DNA of 64,000 nt from Pseudoalteromonas rubra (GTDB taxonomy: Bacteria > Pseudomonadota > Gammaproteobacteria > Enterobacterales > Alteromonadaceae). The notes under the pieces were generated by a model. That model saw only the letters and a program-made list of their open reading frames with translations. It was not told where the DNA came from and ran no database searches. The DNA lies in the NCBI RefSeq assembly GCF_000238295.3, contig NZ_AHCD03000044.1, positions 1-64,000 of the forward strand, written 5' to 3'. This document shows positions 1 to 9,519 of the stretch, in pieces (positions within the stretch are counted from its first letter, which is position 1; each line of letters opens with the position of its first letter). Position numbers and translations under genes: made by a program.

Positions 1-103
1 TATCAGCCCTTTAGCCTTTAATACCTATAGATCTAACCAATTCTAATCTTATTTATTTATTCTTTAAGTAAGCTATCAATATAGATGTCTTTGTTTTTTT
101 ATG

Positions 104-154
104 TTTACTGCAAAAGTAATGGACATTATAATAATAACCATCATTTGAAGGAAA
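104..154 (+). promoter_or_regulatory. Putative parA promoter, operator and RBS
   Basis: A TATAAT -10 box lies at 127-132, with a TTTACT -35-like hexamer 17 bp upstream at 104-109. The inverted repeat TTACT-GCAAA-AGTAA at 105-119 overlaps the -35 box. Type Ia ParA proteins repress their own operon by binding such repeats, so autorepression is a reasonable inference. AAGGAAA at 148-154 is the ribosome binding site for the ATG at 161. Positions 1-103 are AT-rich and hold no gene I can support. Confidence 0.5.
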
Positions 155-160
155 TAACGT

Positions 161-1393
161 ATGTCTATTAATAGCAACGCCCTCTCTACGTATCGGCTGC
201 TGAAAGCAACCGCTGAAGTAGCTGAAAAGTCCCTTGAAGGCCGAATTCAGCATTATCGTGCACATCTTAAGAGCGAAGATAAAGAACTTCGTACCTATAC
301 ACAAAAAGCAGCGGCAGACTTACTTGGTGTAAATAACAGAACACTAAAAAGACGTCATGATCAAGGCGACTTTGATCATCTGGCAATTCAGAAAGGCGCA
401 AACGGTCATTATGCCTACACACTTGCTAATATTTTCTCAATGGCAGAAATTTTAGGGATCCAGGCTGATCACAGAAAGTCTGAAGACAAACTTCAGGTTA
501 TCGTTATCAATAGTTTGAAAGGTGGTTGTGGTAAGACAACGAGCCTCGTAAATATTGCAGCAGCGCTTGCAACAACAAATATTAAACGGTATCGCATCGG
601 GATCATTGATCTGGATCCTCAAGGATCATCATCTAGTTTTTTTCCTTCACAAGATCCAGAACCGATTACCGTCGGTGATCTAATGCGAGATTGCATAGAA
701 CTTGATGAGGGTGAAACATGGAGCCAACTCGTTTCAGACGCTTTTAAAGAGACTCATATTCCAAATATTCGTGTATTACCATCAGGAATGGATGACTTTT
801 ATTTTGAGCATGAGACAGCCACTGAACTTAAGGAATCCTCAAGCTACGCTCAAACTCGTCACTATCATAAGTTAAAGGAAAAGGTCATAGAGCCAGTTTC
901 AGAGCAGTTTGATATTATCTTGATAGATACAGCCCCTTCTCTTAATTTCATGTTCTACAACGCGTTGATGGCGTCTACGGCTATGCTGATACCTGTACAT
1001 CCGGAAGCAGTCGACTTTGATGCGAATAACAAATACCTGAAGCGATTGGGTGAAATTTATCACACGGTAGCTGCGCTTGGACATGAAGGCTGGGACTTCA
1101 TGCAGTTCCTGGTAACTAACTATGTTAAAGGTAACCATTCTCAGCGTGATATAGTCAAAGATGTCAGAAGTGCCTTTGGCCGTCAGGTAATGAGTTATCC
1201 TATTAACCATAGCTCTGCTATCACAGCAAGCTCTTCTTCATTCAACACAATATTCGATCAGAAAACCTCAGATTCACTGGCAAGTCGTGAGGCGTTGATC
1301 AAATCTCAGGAAAATATTAAAGACGTGGTCGATGAACTCGAAATGTTGATTCGTTCAAATTGGCCTTCAACACAGTCATCACTCGATCAGTAA
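161..1393 (+). CDS. parA: ParA-type partition ATPase (type Ia)
   Basis: Walker-type ATPase that should position a replicon together with ParB. The deviant Walker A KGGCGKTT is at residues 120-127 (Cys where Val is usual), the A' motif IIDLDPQG at about 148-155 and Walker B FDIILIDTAP at 251-260. The first 110 residues hold a helix-turn-helix (TQKAAADLLGVNNRTLKRR, about 47-65), which marks the P1/SopA-like type Ia class whose ParA also represses the operon. The 410-residue length fits that class; chromosomal Soj proteins are near 260. parB follows after 16 bp. This points to a chromid or large-plasmid partition locus rather than a main-chromosome one. Confidence 0.93.
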   Translation: MSINSNALSTYRLLKATAEVAEKSLEGRIQHYRAHLKSEDKELRTYTQKAAADLLGVNNRTLKRRHDQGDFDHLAIQKGANGHYAYTLANIFSMAEILGIQADHRKSEDKLQVIVINSLKGGCGKTTSLVNIAAALATTNIKRYRIGIIDLDPQGSSSSFFPSQDPEPITVGDLMRDCIELDEGETWSQLVSDAFKETHIPNIRVLPSGMDDFYFEHETATELKESSSYAQTRHYHKLKEKVIEPVSEQFDIILIDTAPSLNFMFYNALMASTAMLIPVHPEAVDFDANNKYLKRLGEIYHTVAALGHEGWDFMQFLVTNYVKGNHSQRDIVKDVRSAFGRQVMSYPINHSSAITASSSSFNTIFDQKTSDSLASREALIKSQENIKDVVDELEMLIRSNWPSTQSSLDQ

Positions 1394-1409
1394 GCAGGTA
1401 AACTATTTC

Positions 1410-2372
1410 ATGGCTAGAAAACGTAAAAACGACACACGCATCGACCCATTTGCAACACCCGTTGAAGGGAGCAGTCTGGACGATTTGTTAGATCAGGCCA
1501 AAGTTGGCGATGTGATCACCATGCCAGCTCCTAGCGATCCAAACAGAACGATCACTTTGATCTGTAAGGTGATCAAACACAGCGAGATCACTCAGAGCAC
1601 CCGTGTTTACGGCGACAACCGACGTGACCAAACACTGCTTAATGAACGTTCAGTTGCTGATATTTTACCCGCGATTCAATCTGATAAACGTAATTTACAC
1701 CCCGCTTTATGTTGGGAAAAAGGCTCTGTGCATGAGGTATTATCGGGTTCCAGACGCAGAAAAGCTTGTTTATTGGGTGGCGCTGATTATGTCATTTTAA
1801 CGTCAGCAGATTTCACTGATGAAGACGCAAAAGTACTGTCTGTATCTTCAGACCAATATATTGCGCCTAGCTTATGGGAGCAGGGAAAGGCCTTTTCTCA
1901 GACTAAGCAGGCACTCATTCAGCAAGGGAAAAAAGGCTCATATCGTGAAATTGCGGCAATCGAAGGCTTGTCACACACAGCCATCGCAGACTCTTTAAAA
2001 GCCTATGAGCAGATCCCTGTTGACGTAGTGAGCTTGTATCCAACAGCAAACCATTTGGGTCGGGAAGCCGCCAAAAAACTCATTGCTGCGATCCAGGATC
2101 ATAATGATGCTTTCAAACAAAAAGTAGCTGAATACAATCCAGATAAGCTCACAGCAGATCCGGTAAGTGACGAGAAGCGTGCAGTACTGCTCACCAACTA
2201 TCTGACGACCTTTTCTAAAGCTGAAGCCAGAAATATCGCATTACTTGAAAATGACTATGTCAAAGTGCAAAAGAACATTAAAAGTGGTGCCATTACGGTA
2301 AAAATTGATGATCGCGTCATGACAGAAAAACGCCTGGAGCAATTAGAGAAATTACTCGCAAGTTTTAATTAA
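1410..2372 (+). CDS. parB: ParB-type partition DNA-binding protein
   Basis: Centromere-binding partner of the upstream ParA. The N-terminal ParB region carries the arginine-rich GSRRRKA box at residues 113-119. It is followed by a helix-turn-helix near 177-199 (SYREIAAIEGLSHTAIADSLKAYE) and a C-terminal segment likely used for dimerisation (about 240-320). The N-terminal 30 residues are basic and then acidic, as in P1/SopB-like ParB proteins. It lies 16 bp after parA in one transcription unit that ends at the terminator at 2378-2404. I could not identify the parS site by eye. Confidence 0.9.
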   Translation: MARKRKNDTRIDPFATPVEGSSLDDLLDQAKVGDVITMPAPSDPNRTITLICKVIKHSEITQSTRVYGDNRRDQTLLNERSVADILPAIQSDKRNLHPALCWEKGSVHEVLSGSRRRKACLLGGADYVILTSADFTDEDAKVLSVSSDQYIAPSLWEQGKAFSQTKQALIQQGKKGSYREIAAIEGLSHTAIADSLKAYEQIPVDVVSLYPTANHLGREAAKKLIAAIQDHNDAFKQKVAEYNPDKLTADPVSDEKRAVLLTNYLTTFSKAEARNIALLENDYVKVQKNIKSGAITVKIDDRVMTEKRLEQLEKLLASFN

Positions 2373-2377
2373 TCACT

Positions 2378-2404
2378 AACGGCCGGATTTCTCGGCCGTT
2401 TTTC
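2378..2404 (+). terminator. Intrinsic terminator of parAB
   Basis: The 8-bp perfect stem AACGGCCG (2378-2385) / CGGCCGTT (2393-2400) has a 7-nt loop and runs into a T tract. It starts 6 bp after the parB stop codon. Confidence 0.9.
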
Positions 2405-2527
2405 GTACTTTATGGCGTCAGTTGTCATCCAACCAGTCATTTTTTCCCAATTTATCGCCATTTTTCCCTTTAGCTCAAATACGTAATTTCATATACTGCT
2501 CTTTTACGTCTTTTTTATTGTAAACGA

Positions 2528-5500
2528 ATGTCTTCGCAGTTATCTAAAGAGCAACTTCTAGCACTATTTGAGGAAATTAAGCAGGAACAGTCGACTCAGT
2601 TTCCATTGTCAGAGCGATTTCTCAAACAGTATTTTAATGCTGCCTTGTTAAGCAAGGCCAAACAGTATTTGCACGACGAGCAGATCTGCTTTTTGGAGCA
2701 CTCTGAGGATTTTACGAAAATAGACGCCCAGGTCATGGGCAATTTTGGTAATACCTTTACGCAGCATATCAAGATTGAACAAGTTAAAGGTACCCCCTCC
2801 GTTGAGGCACAATGTACCTGTTCTAATAACCCAAAGTGCCGTCATATCGCAGCAGTATTGCTGAAACTGAAAATCGACCATTCAGGTGGGTTTGGTGAGT
2901 CTTATCTGGTCAATGATTGGTTTAATGAGCTGGCTCAGTTGCAGCAGGTCAATGATCTGGACGTGACCAATGTGCTGTTATTTGTGCTTGAATCACGTGG
3001 TAATGAGTTACTGGTTAATCCTAAGACCACGCCGCAAAAGCCAGACGGAATATACCCGCTGGGTCGAGCACTGACCGAGCACCAACTTAATAGTCAGGTG
3101 CCACCAAAAGATATACTCGAGAGCGATTTCAGGCTATTTTCCTGGATCCGTTCGCAAAATACACCAGGCCACTTTGAACTGTCCGGGAGTTGGGGCTTTT
3201 CTGCCTTACAGCAGTTAGTACAGAGCAAGCGTTGTTTTTATCAGAGTAGTCGCAAGCCGCTCGCATTTGGTCACAAGCAGCATCTGGAATTTGGCTGGGA
3301 AAAGGAGCGAGATGAATATCGGCTCACCAGCCATTTAACCGCAGTGGAACAATGGCAACTGATTAAAACAGATCCACCCGTTTATCTGGACACCGAGAAT
3401 ATGGTGTTGGGTCGGATTGAATCTGAGTTAAGTGCTCAGGAGATCGCGCACCTGCATACCATGCCACTTATCAATGCGACAAAGATTGAAGCGGTGATAA
3501 AACGCTTTCAGGATGTCTTTGCTGATAACATAGTGCCACCGCCTCAGGGCCACGAGCACCTGGTAAACAAAGATAAGTTGGTTGCCAAATTAAGTATAGA
3601 GCCTGGCGCGCCATTGAAACTGGCATTGTCTCTGCTCGATAAGGAAGGCCGTTACTCAAAAGCTAAACAACTAAATCGTTGTGAAAAAATGCTCAATGGG
3701 CTTGGGTTTTCTGCACAGCAAAATCATTTTGTTCTGCCACACGATGATGATGTTACTTATCATTGGTTTAATAGCGAAGTTCGCCCTTTCCTGCAAAGTA
3801 AGCTTTGGCAGGTAGACGAACTACAAGGTGGTCGTCCGGTATTAACCCCTAAAGTGACTCTGGTACTTAAGCGGGATAAAAAACATCATGTTATTGGCCG
3901 AGTGATGTTTGATGATAAACTGGTTACCCTTGATTGGGATAAAGTACCGTCTCATGAAGTGAATTCTCTGGCCAATGTTTATCAGTACATCAACATCGCG
4001 GAGCAGTTCTATGCTATCCCAAAAGCGGTGTATGACGAATTATTGCAACTTAAAGCCCGCTTTAGCTATTACCTGTCAAGCTCGCAGTTCAAGTTCCCGC
4101 TCTCCTATGCCAGTAAGTTATTTGATCTTGGGGCGGTTGAGAGTGTGTCTGACGACCCGCGCCTGCTTGATTATCTGGAAGAGCTAAGCAAGCCTGAGGC
4201 AACGGGAGCTATGGGGGTATCCAGCACCGGTGAACATTTCACGTTACGTGATTATCAGGTTCAGGGCGTGGATTGGCTAAGGTTCCTGAATCGCCATCAG
4301 CTAGGTGGGATCCTCGCCGACGATATGGGCCTGGGTAAAACCCTTCAGGTGATCGCTTATTTCATTTCCCAGCATAACACTTTGGTGACAAAGCCCTCTT
4401 TGATCGTGTGCCCAACCAGTCTGGTGGGTAACTGGCAAAACGAATTCCGTCGCTTTGCACCTCATCTTCCCTTATTAACGGTCCATGGTGCTCAGCGTGA
4501 CAAGCAGCTCAATCAGGTGGCTAACGCACGGTTTATCATTACCACTTACCCGTTACTAAAACGTGATCTGGCGCACTACTCTGAGCTGGAGTTTGACTCG
4601 ATTGTGCTCGACGAAGCACAGTACATTAAAAATGAAACCGCGCAAATTTCTAAGTGCGTTAAACAGTTATCAGCGGAGTTTAAGCTGTGCCTAAGTGGCA
4701 CTCCTGTCGAGAATAACTTGCTCGAACTTAAATCGCTACTCGACTTTGTGATGCCCGATGTACTGGGCACAAAACAACAATTTAAGCATTATTTTCAGCA
4801 TCCCATTGAGAAAGAAAACGATACCCGACGCGCAAAAGAGTTACAGTCTCTGATTGCACCTTTTATTCTGCGTCGAACCAAGTCAGAAGTGGTGCGGGAA
4901 CTACCAGCGAAAACTGAGTTGGTTAAGAAGCTTGAATTCAGCGGTGATCAGGCAGATATGTACCATCAGGTCCAGGCTAAGGTTGAGTCCAGCCTGCTTG
5001 ATTTATTCAAAGAGCAAGGTGTAGAGCGCAGCAAGCTGGCCTTTTTAGATGCGCTGTTAAAGCTACGTCAGATTTGTTGTCATCCGAGTCTGGTAGACAA
5101 AACGCAGACATTTAACAGTGCTAAGTTTGACTGGTTGTCTAGTCACTTGCCGATTTTCCTCGAAGAAGGTCGTAAGGTGATTATTTTCAGCCAGTTCACC
5201 AGTGTACTCGACATGATAGCCAGCCATTGCGACGGGTTAAACATCCCGTTCACTATGCTCACAGGGCAAACGCGTCAGCGGGACAAGGTGATCACAAAGT
5301 TTACTGAAGGAGAGGTCGATGTTTTCCTGATCAGCCTTAAAGCGGGTGGAACGGGCCTGAACCTGACCCAGGCTGACACGGTGATCCATTTTGATCCCTG
5401 GTGGAACCCCGCCGTTGAGAATCAGGCAACAGACAGAGCCTATCGCATTGGCCAGGATAAGCCTGTATTCGTCTATAAGCTGATCATTGCTAACTCGATT

Positions 5501-5623
5501 GAGCAAAAGGTCTATCAAATGCAAAAAGACAAACAGGCGTTGGTTGATGCGTTATTTGCCGATGCAGGAGTGAATTTGACCCAGTTCAATGAAGCGCAAA
5601 TGCTCGAAATGATAAAAAACTAA
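2528..5623 (+). CDS. SNF2-family DNA helicase/translocase with SWIM zinc finger
   Basis: Predicted ATP-dependent double-strand DNA translocase of the SWI2/SNF2 group. An N-terminal SWIM motif has its ligands at C96, C98, C104 and H106. The SNF2 ATPase core follows: Walker A in DDMGLGKT near residue 600, the DEAQ box near 693 and the LSGTPVENN motif. The helicase C-terminal lobe includes KAGGTGLNL near 937 and DRAYRIGQ near 970. The 1031-residue length and domain order match bacterial HepA-like SNF2 proteins whose physiological role is poorly defined. The RBS before ATG 2528 is weak. The gene stands alone between two terminators. Confidence 0.92.
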   Translation: MSSQLSKEQLLALFEEIKQEQSTQFPLSERFLKQYFNAALLSKAKQYLHDEQICFLEHSEDFTKIDAQVMGNFGNTFTQHIKIEQVKGTPSVEAQCTCSNNPKCRHIAAVLLKLKIDHSGGFGESYLVNDWFNELAQLQQVNDLDVTNVLLFVLESRGNELLVNPKTTPQKPDGIYPLGRALTEHQLNSQVPPKDILESDFRLFSWIRSQNTPGHFELSGSWGFSALQQLVQSKRCFYQSSRKPLAFGHKQHLEFGWEKERDEYRLTSHLTAVEQWQLIKTDPPVYLDTENMVLGRIESELSAQEIAHLHTMPLINATKIEAVIKRFQDVFADNIVPPPQGHEHLVNKDKLVAKLSIEPGAPLKLALSLLDKEGRYSKAKQLNRCEKMLNGLGFSAQQNHFVLPHDDDVTYHWFNSEVRPFLQSKLWQVDELQGGRPVLTPKVTLVLKRDKKHHVIGRVMFDDKLVTLDWDKVPSHEVNSLANVYQYINIAEQFYAIPKAVYDELLQLKARFSYYLSSSQFKFPLSYASKLFDLGAVESVSDDPRLLDYLEELSKPEATGAMGVSSTGEHFTLRDYQVQGVDWLRFLNRHQLGGILADDMGLGKTLQVIAYFISQHNTLVTKPSLIVCPTSLVGNWQNEFRRFAPHLPLLTVHGAQRDKQLNQVANARFIITTYPLLKRDLAHYSELEFDSIVLDEAQYIKNETAQISKCVKQLSAEFKLCLSGTPVENNLLELKSLLDFVMPDVLGTKQQFKHYFQHPIEKENDTRRAKELQSLIAPFILRRTKSEVVRELPAKTELVKKLEFSGDQADMYHQVQAKVESSLLDLFKEQGVERSKLAFLDALLKLRQICCHPSLVDKTQTFNSAKFDWLSSHLPIFLEEGRKVIIFSQFTSVLDMIASHCDGLNIPFTMLTGQTRQRDKVITKFTEGEVDVFLISLKAGGTGLNLTQADTVIHFDPWWNPAVENQATDRAYRIGQDKPVFVYKLIIANSIEQKVYQMQKDKQALVDALFADAGVNLTQFNEAQMLEMIKN

Positions 5624-5737
5624 TTTTTTCTGAACTTTTTCGAACCCGGTGAGGTCTATCATTATGCTTGTTGTTAACGCCTAGTTTGTAGTAAGCATAT
5701 TGTTGATTTCCCCCTATTAAATACAAGTATTGTATCG

Positions 5738-5767
5738 AGCCGGTTAACAGTTAACCGGCTTTTTTTT
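5738..5767 (+). terminator. Intrinsic terminator after the SNF2 gene
   Basis: Inverted repeat AGCCGGTTAAC (5738-5748) / GTTAACCGGCT (5750-5760) followed by eight Ts. It lies about 115 bp after the helicase stop codon and before the small gene at 5862. Confidence 0.85.
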
Positions 5768-5861
5768 GCGCATTTTTAAGCTGTTCCATATTTGATCCAT
5801 ATTGTTTTACTTTAATGACCATATTGGCGAATTAGGACGTGATGGACTCAAGGGGCGAGCT

Positions 5862-6068
5862 ATGTTGTGCTACGAAAATTCAATTTCACAGTTAAACTTT
5901 ATTGAACCTCAGTCACAGTGTGATTATGATCTACTGAATGAGGTAGCCAGTTCAGAAGATCTGGCGAGTATTCTGACCATGCTGCTGTTTGACGAAACAC
6001 TGTCGGATAAATTAAAAGGTCAGGTTAAAAGGCAGCTTTCACAACTTAAGGCTAAATCGAGAGGCTAA
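5862..6068 (+). CDS. Small hypothetical protein upstream of a response regulator
   Basis: Predicted 68-residue soluble acidic protein, mostly helical, with no membrane segment or recognised domain. ATG 5862 was chosen because AGGGG sits about 7 nt upstream; an in-frame upstream extension to 5802 has only a TTG codon and no RBS. Its TAA (6066-6068) directly abuts the ATG of the response regulator at 6069, so the two are almost certainly co-transcribed and probably translationally coupled. It has no histidine-kinase features. A regulator-accessory role is a guess from position only. Confidence 0.65.
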   Translation: MLCYENSISQLNFIEPQSQCDYDLLNEVASSEDLASILTMLLFDETLSDKLKGQVKRQLSQLKAKSRG

Positions 6069-6761
6069 ATGACTTCAAAGCACCATATTCTTATCGTTGA
6101 GGATGATTACGATATTGCAGAGCAGGTAATGCTGTTTTTTAAAGCTTCTGGATTCGAAATTTCTCATATTGCTGATGGTGCTCTGGTGGTCGACTGGGTG
6201 AGAGCGAACAACCCTGAAGCCATTCTAATGGATATCATGCTGCCAAATCAGGACGGCGTCGAATGCATGCGTCAGATCCGTGAGTTCTCTATGGTCCCTA
6301 TCGTCATGCTGACCGCTAAGGTATCTGAGGCAGACCGTTTGAAAGGGTTGGAGTTTGGTGCCGATGATTACGTTTGTAAGCCATTCAGTGCTGCTGAACT
6401 CGTCATGCGCATCAAAGCGATACTACGTCGCTGTCAGAGCGCTCCTAGTGCCTCTCAGGAAGCCGCAATCGTCGTCGATGTTGATCAGCTCATTGTGGCT
6501 ATCAAAGGCAACACACTGTCTTTGACTAAGGTTGAGTTTGATGTGTTTGCCATGTTGTACCAGTCTCCTAATCGGGTGTTTTCGCGTCAACAGATCCTGG
6601 ACCATATTCAGCCCGATAACTTTGATATCTCCGATCGCGTTATCGATAGCCACATCAAAAATATTCGAAAAAAGATAAAGCAAATCGATTGTTCGCCCAA
6701 GATAGTTGAGTCAGTCTATGGTGCAGGCTATCGCTTCAATGAGCAACAGCTCGACGCATAA
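6069..6761 (+). CDS. OmpR/PhoB-family response regulator, BaeR-like
   Basis: Two-component output protein. The receiver domain (about 1-120) has the acidic pocket E11-D12-D13, phosphoacceptor D55 (in MDIMLPNQDG), T82 and K104. A winged-helix DNA-binding domain occupies roughly 130-225 and ends with the usual VYGAGYRF signature. No histidine kinase is adjacent; the nearest is the TPR kinase 4.6 kb away at 11369-13465, also without its own regulator. The gene starts directly at the stop of the small upstream gene. The closest named relative I can suggest is BaeR, but that is not certain. Confidence 0.93.
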   Translation: MTSKHHILIVEDDYDIAEQVMLFFKASGFEISHIADGALVVDWVRANNPEAILMDIMLPNQDGVECMRQIREFSMVPIVMLTAKVSEADRLKGLEFGADDYVCKPFSAAELVMRIKAILRRCQSAPSASQEAAIVVDVDQLIVAIKGNTLSLTKVEFDVFAMLYQSPNRVFSRQQILDHIQPDNFDISDRVIDSHIKNIRKKIKQIDCSPKIVESVYGAGYRFNEQQLDA

Positions 6762-6765
6762 ATGA

Positions 6766-6781
6766 CGGCGCGCATGCGCCG
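6766..6781 (+). terminator. GC-rich hairpin after the response regulator
   Basis: CGGCGC (6766-6771) and GCGCCG (6776-6781) form a perfect 6-bp stem with a GCAT loop, starting 5 bp after the stop codon. There is no T tract, so it may be an mRNA-stabilising hairpin or a weak terminator. Confidence 0.45.
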
Positions 6782-6879
6782 CATCTTGTCAAAACTAATT
6801 TCTGGAAAAGCACAATATAATAGGCATTTAGGCTGTGTAATTGATATTATCTAAGCATAGTCACATCAAGAGAATGCCT

Positions 6880-8337
6880 ATGTTTTGGTCTAGTTTAGTC
6901 TCCCTCTCTCCCGCTCATATTTTTACTTTACTTGGTACAGGCGCTGTACTTGCTTCATGTATTTTTGCTCCGCTCTATTTTTTATTTCGACAAAGAAGTG
7001 CGGCATGCCGGCAACAACTCGAGGTGCAAAACGAGCAGTTACAGGCGCAGCTCGTGCTGCGCAGTGATGAGCTAAAACAGGCACAAACTCAACACTGGCA
7101 ACTACACGGTGACTGCCAGCAGCTGCAAGCAAGACTGGCTGAAAAACAAAGCCAGGCCAACGAATTACAGACGCGCTGGCAAAAAGCCGAAGACATGGCG
7201 CAGGATACTCAAGCATATGCACATCGCCTTGAGCTTGAACTAACTGATGTCAAAACCACGCTGGTACAGAAACAGCAGTCTTTTGATGCGCAGCTGGCAC
7301 AGCTGGAGCAGTCTAAGTTAGTTCTTAAACAGGAGTTCGAAAACCTGGCCACACAGATTTTTGAAGATAAAAGTGAAAAGTTTGCTCGCCACAGTCAGGA
7401 CAAAATTTCTCAGTTATTACAACCCGTTCAGGGAGAGCTCAAAGGCTTTCGGGATAAAATGGAGGCTATTCATAGCGAAGAGCTTAAACAAAGAGCGGCG
7501 TTACGTACCGAGTTATTGCATTTGCAGGCAAATAATCAGGCCATTACTGAGCAGGCCAGCAAACTTACCAATGCGTTACAGGGACAAAAGAAAACTCAGG
7601 GCAACTGGGGCGAACTGATGTTAGAAAATGTACTGGACAGCGCAGGTTTGCGCCCGGGCAATGATTATCAGCGCGAAGTCAGTTTTTCTACCGAAGAAGG
7701 CAAATATCGTCCCGATGTGATTGTTTATCTTCCACAACAGCGTCACCTGGTTGTCGACGCTAAAACATCTTTGAATGCTTATACCCGTTATGTAAACGCG
7801 GAACGAGATAGCGATGCCAATCAAGCTATTGTGGCACATGTTGAAGCGGTGAAAGCCCGGGTCAAAGAGCTCGGAGATAAATCTTATGAGCGCTTGCCGG
7901 GATTGAACTCGCCAGAAGTGGTCATTATGTTTATTCCGGTTGAATCTGCGTTTGTCGAGGCTATCAAATATGCACCCGATTTATATCAGTATGCGCTTGA
8001 GAACAAAGTTTTGATTGCCACACCGACGACATTACTGACGAGCCTGAATATCGTCAAACAGTTATGGCGTTTTGAAGAACAGAGTAAACACAGTAAAGAG
8101 CTGGCCCTGCGTGCTGAAAAATTTTACAGCAAGCTGAATGCGTTTTTGCATAGTTTAGAAGGGGTTGGTAAACAGCTTGATAAGGCTCGTGAAGGGTATG
8201 ATAAAGCTATGGCCCAGCTCTACAGCGGAAAAGGAAATTTGATTAAACAGGCTTCCGAGTTTAAAGAGCTCGGCGTCTCAGTGTCGCGCGAATTACCGAG
8301 CGAGTTAACTGAAAAAGCAAAGCTGGAGTTGGAGTAA
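6880..8337 (+). CDS. rmuC: RmuC family protein
   Basis: Member of the RmuC family, linked in E. coli to limiting recombination between inverted repeats. A single N-terminal membrane segment (about residues 8-35) is followed by a long Gln/Glu-rich coiled coil to about 180. The conserved RmuC nuclease-fold domain comes next, including NWGELMLENVLDSAGL and the core YRPDVIVYLP...LVVDAKTSLNAY. ATG 6880 is preferred because AAGAGA lies 6 nt upstream; ATG 6874 is also possible. It is 485 residues, usual for the family, and monocistronic. Confidence 0.92.
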   Translation: MFWSSLVSLSPAHIFTLLGTGAVLASCIFAPLYFLFRQRSAACRQQLEVQNEQLQAQLVLRSDELKQAQTQHWQLHGDCQQLQARLAEKQSQANELQTRWQKAEDMAQDTQAYAHRLELELTDVKTTLVQKQQSFDAQLAQLEQSKLVLKQEFENLATQIFEDKSEKFARHSQDKISQLLQPVQGELKGFRDKMEAIHSEELKQRAALRTELLHLQANNQAITEQASKLTNALQGQKKTQGNWGELMLENVLDSAGLRPGNDYQREVSFSTEEGKYRPDVIVYLPQQRHLVVDAKTSLNAYTRYVNAERDSDANQAIVAHVEAVKARVKELGDKSYERLPGLNSPEVVIMFIPVESAFVEAIKYAPDLYQYALENKVLIATPTTLLTSLNIVKQLWRFEEQSKHSKELALRAEKFYSKLNAFLHSLEGVGKQLDKAREGYDKAMAQLYSGKGNLIKQASEFKELGVSVSRELPSELTEKAKLELE

Positions 8338-8440
8338 TAGACAATAATGTGGCTACAACTGCTTTTAATTTTGTGTACCTTTTATGTTTACGATATTCTT
8401 TTATACGACTTCTTATTGATAATCTAAACAAGGAACAATT

Positions 8441-8782
8441 TTGAAAAAAGTAATTTTTGGCGCTTTATTGGCTGCAACCAGTTTTGGCGCGCTCTCAGCT
8501 GCGGGATGGGTAACAAAAGATAGAAGTGCACGTATCGATTTTATTAACTCTGAGCCTATGGGAGTGCGGGTTTATTTTTCAGCAAACGATGCTAACAGCA
8601 TAGGCTGTGCTCAAAAACAAATTGTATGGATAGATACTAGTACAGAAGGTGGAAAGAGGCATTATTCAACGTTACTTGCCGCGTTTATGGCCGGTAAAAA
8701 TGTTGCGATTTACGGAAACGGTTGCTTTTCAAATTGGGGAACTAGTTACCCGAAAGTTCAGGCTATCAACGTTTACCGTTAA
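8441..8782 (+). CDS. Small secreted protein, paralogue of the gene at 53818
   Basis: Predicted 113-residue exported protein of unknown function. The start is TTG 8441, with AAGGA 6 nt upstream; no ATG fits. Residues 1-20 form a Sec signal peptide (MKKVIFGALLAATSFGALSA). The mature part has two cysteines and a C-terminal block YSTLLAAFMAGKNVAIYG-GC that matches the block YSTLIYALAASKKVQARV...GC in the protein at 53818-54153. The two therefore belong to one family of small periplasmic or secreted proteins. The transcript likely ends at the hairpin at 8997. Confidence 0.75.
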   Translation: MKKVIFGALLAATSFGALSAAGWVTKDRSARIDFINSEPMGVRVYFSANDANSIGCAQKQIVWIDTSTEGGKRHYSTLLAAFMAGKNVAIYGNGCFSNWGTSYPKVQAINVYR

Positions 8783-8996
8783 ACGGGCTGATAGTATTTT
8801 CAGTATCAGTTAATTTAATCAGCTATGTAATGCCTCCAGTCTTAACCATTATTACTTTTCAACCTTTCCATTTGTGGTCTGTTACTCTCGTCTGAGCACC
8901 TTTTCTGTAGGTATGAAACTGTTTTCGAAGCTGCTGATAATATATGGTTATATTATTCTGAGTAGATAATCAGTGTTAACAAGATATTTAAGACAA

Positions 8997-9028
8997 TAAA
9001 AAAAGGGGCCATCAGGCCCCTTTTTTTA
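8997..9028. terminator. Bidirectional intrinsic terminator
   Basis: AAAAAGGGGCC-ATCA-GGCCCCTTTTTTT gives a strong stem with A tract and T tract on opposite sides. It can serve both the plus-strand gene ending at 8782 and the minus-strand gene ending at 9040. Positions 8783-8996 show nothing else. Confidence 0.9.
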
Positions 9029-9039
9029 TTTGCGTATGA

Positions 9040-9519
9040 TCAGCTATTACACAAAGCGTACTTGCCCCTGCGAGGCATATCTGTATATAAGTAAATATAC
9101 ATGTCGTTATTTTGTACATCTTGCCATACTCGACTGTTAGCAGCAGGGCATAATGAGTTACGGATATATTCTTTAACTTCATTTTCAGACATCGCCAGTT
9201 TGGTTGGGATCTGAATGAATACATTTAGCTCGCCGCTTTTAAAATCAATATTATTGAATTTCCAGCTGCCCATCATGAACTGCTTAGAAAAGTAGCGCGT
9301 AATACGTTTTTGGGCGCTTGAATCAATCGCTGCGATCTGAACTTCTTCAGATGAGCTATCAACAAAATAAGACCATGCAGCAGAAAGAATGATAAAGCCA
9401 CCCAGTAACATAGACCAGATCGGTAATGTGGTTTTTACTGTCGTGTTTTGCTTTTTTTGACGATGTCTGGATTCAACAATTTTTACCCATTCATTGTGTT
9501 TCATAGTACGCTGTGTCAT
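9040..9519 (-). CDS. Hypothetical single-pass membrane protein
   Basis: Predicted 159-residue inner-membrane protein: basic cytoplasmic N terminus (about 1-31), one membrane helix near 32-52 (LPIWSMLLGGFIILSAAWSYF) and a periplasmic domain of about 105 residues with two cysteines that could pair. The start is supported by GGGAGGAATAG just upstream of ATG 9519. I recognise no domain. It is convergent with the small secreted gene at 8441 and shares the terminator at 8997-9028. Confidence 0.72.
   Translation of the reverse strand: MTQRTMKHNEWVKIVESRHRQKKQNTTVKTTLPIWSMLLGGFIILSAAWSYFVDSSSEEVQIAAIDSSAQKRITRYFSKQFMMGSWKFNNIDFKSGELNVFIQIPTKLAMSENEVKEYIRNSLCPAANSRVWQDVQNNDMYIYLYTDMPRRGKYALCNS

Noticed and set aside
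53..304. 83-codon minus-strand frame upstream of parA
   Set aside because: It overlaps the start of parA and its promoter; composition and lack of RBS argue against a gene.
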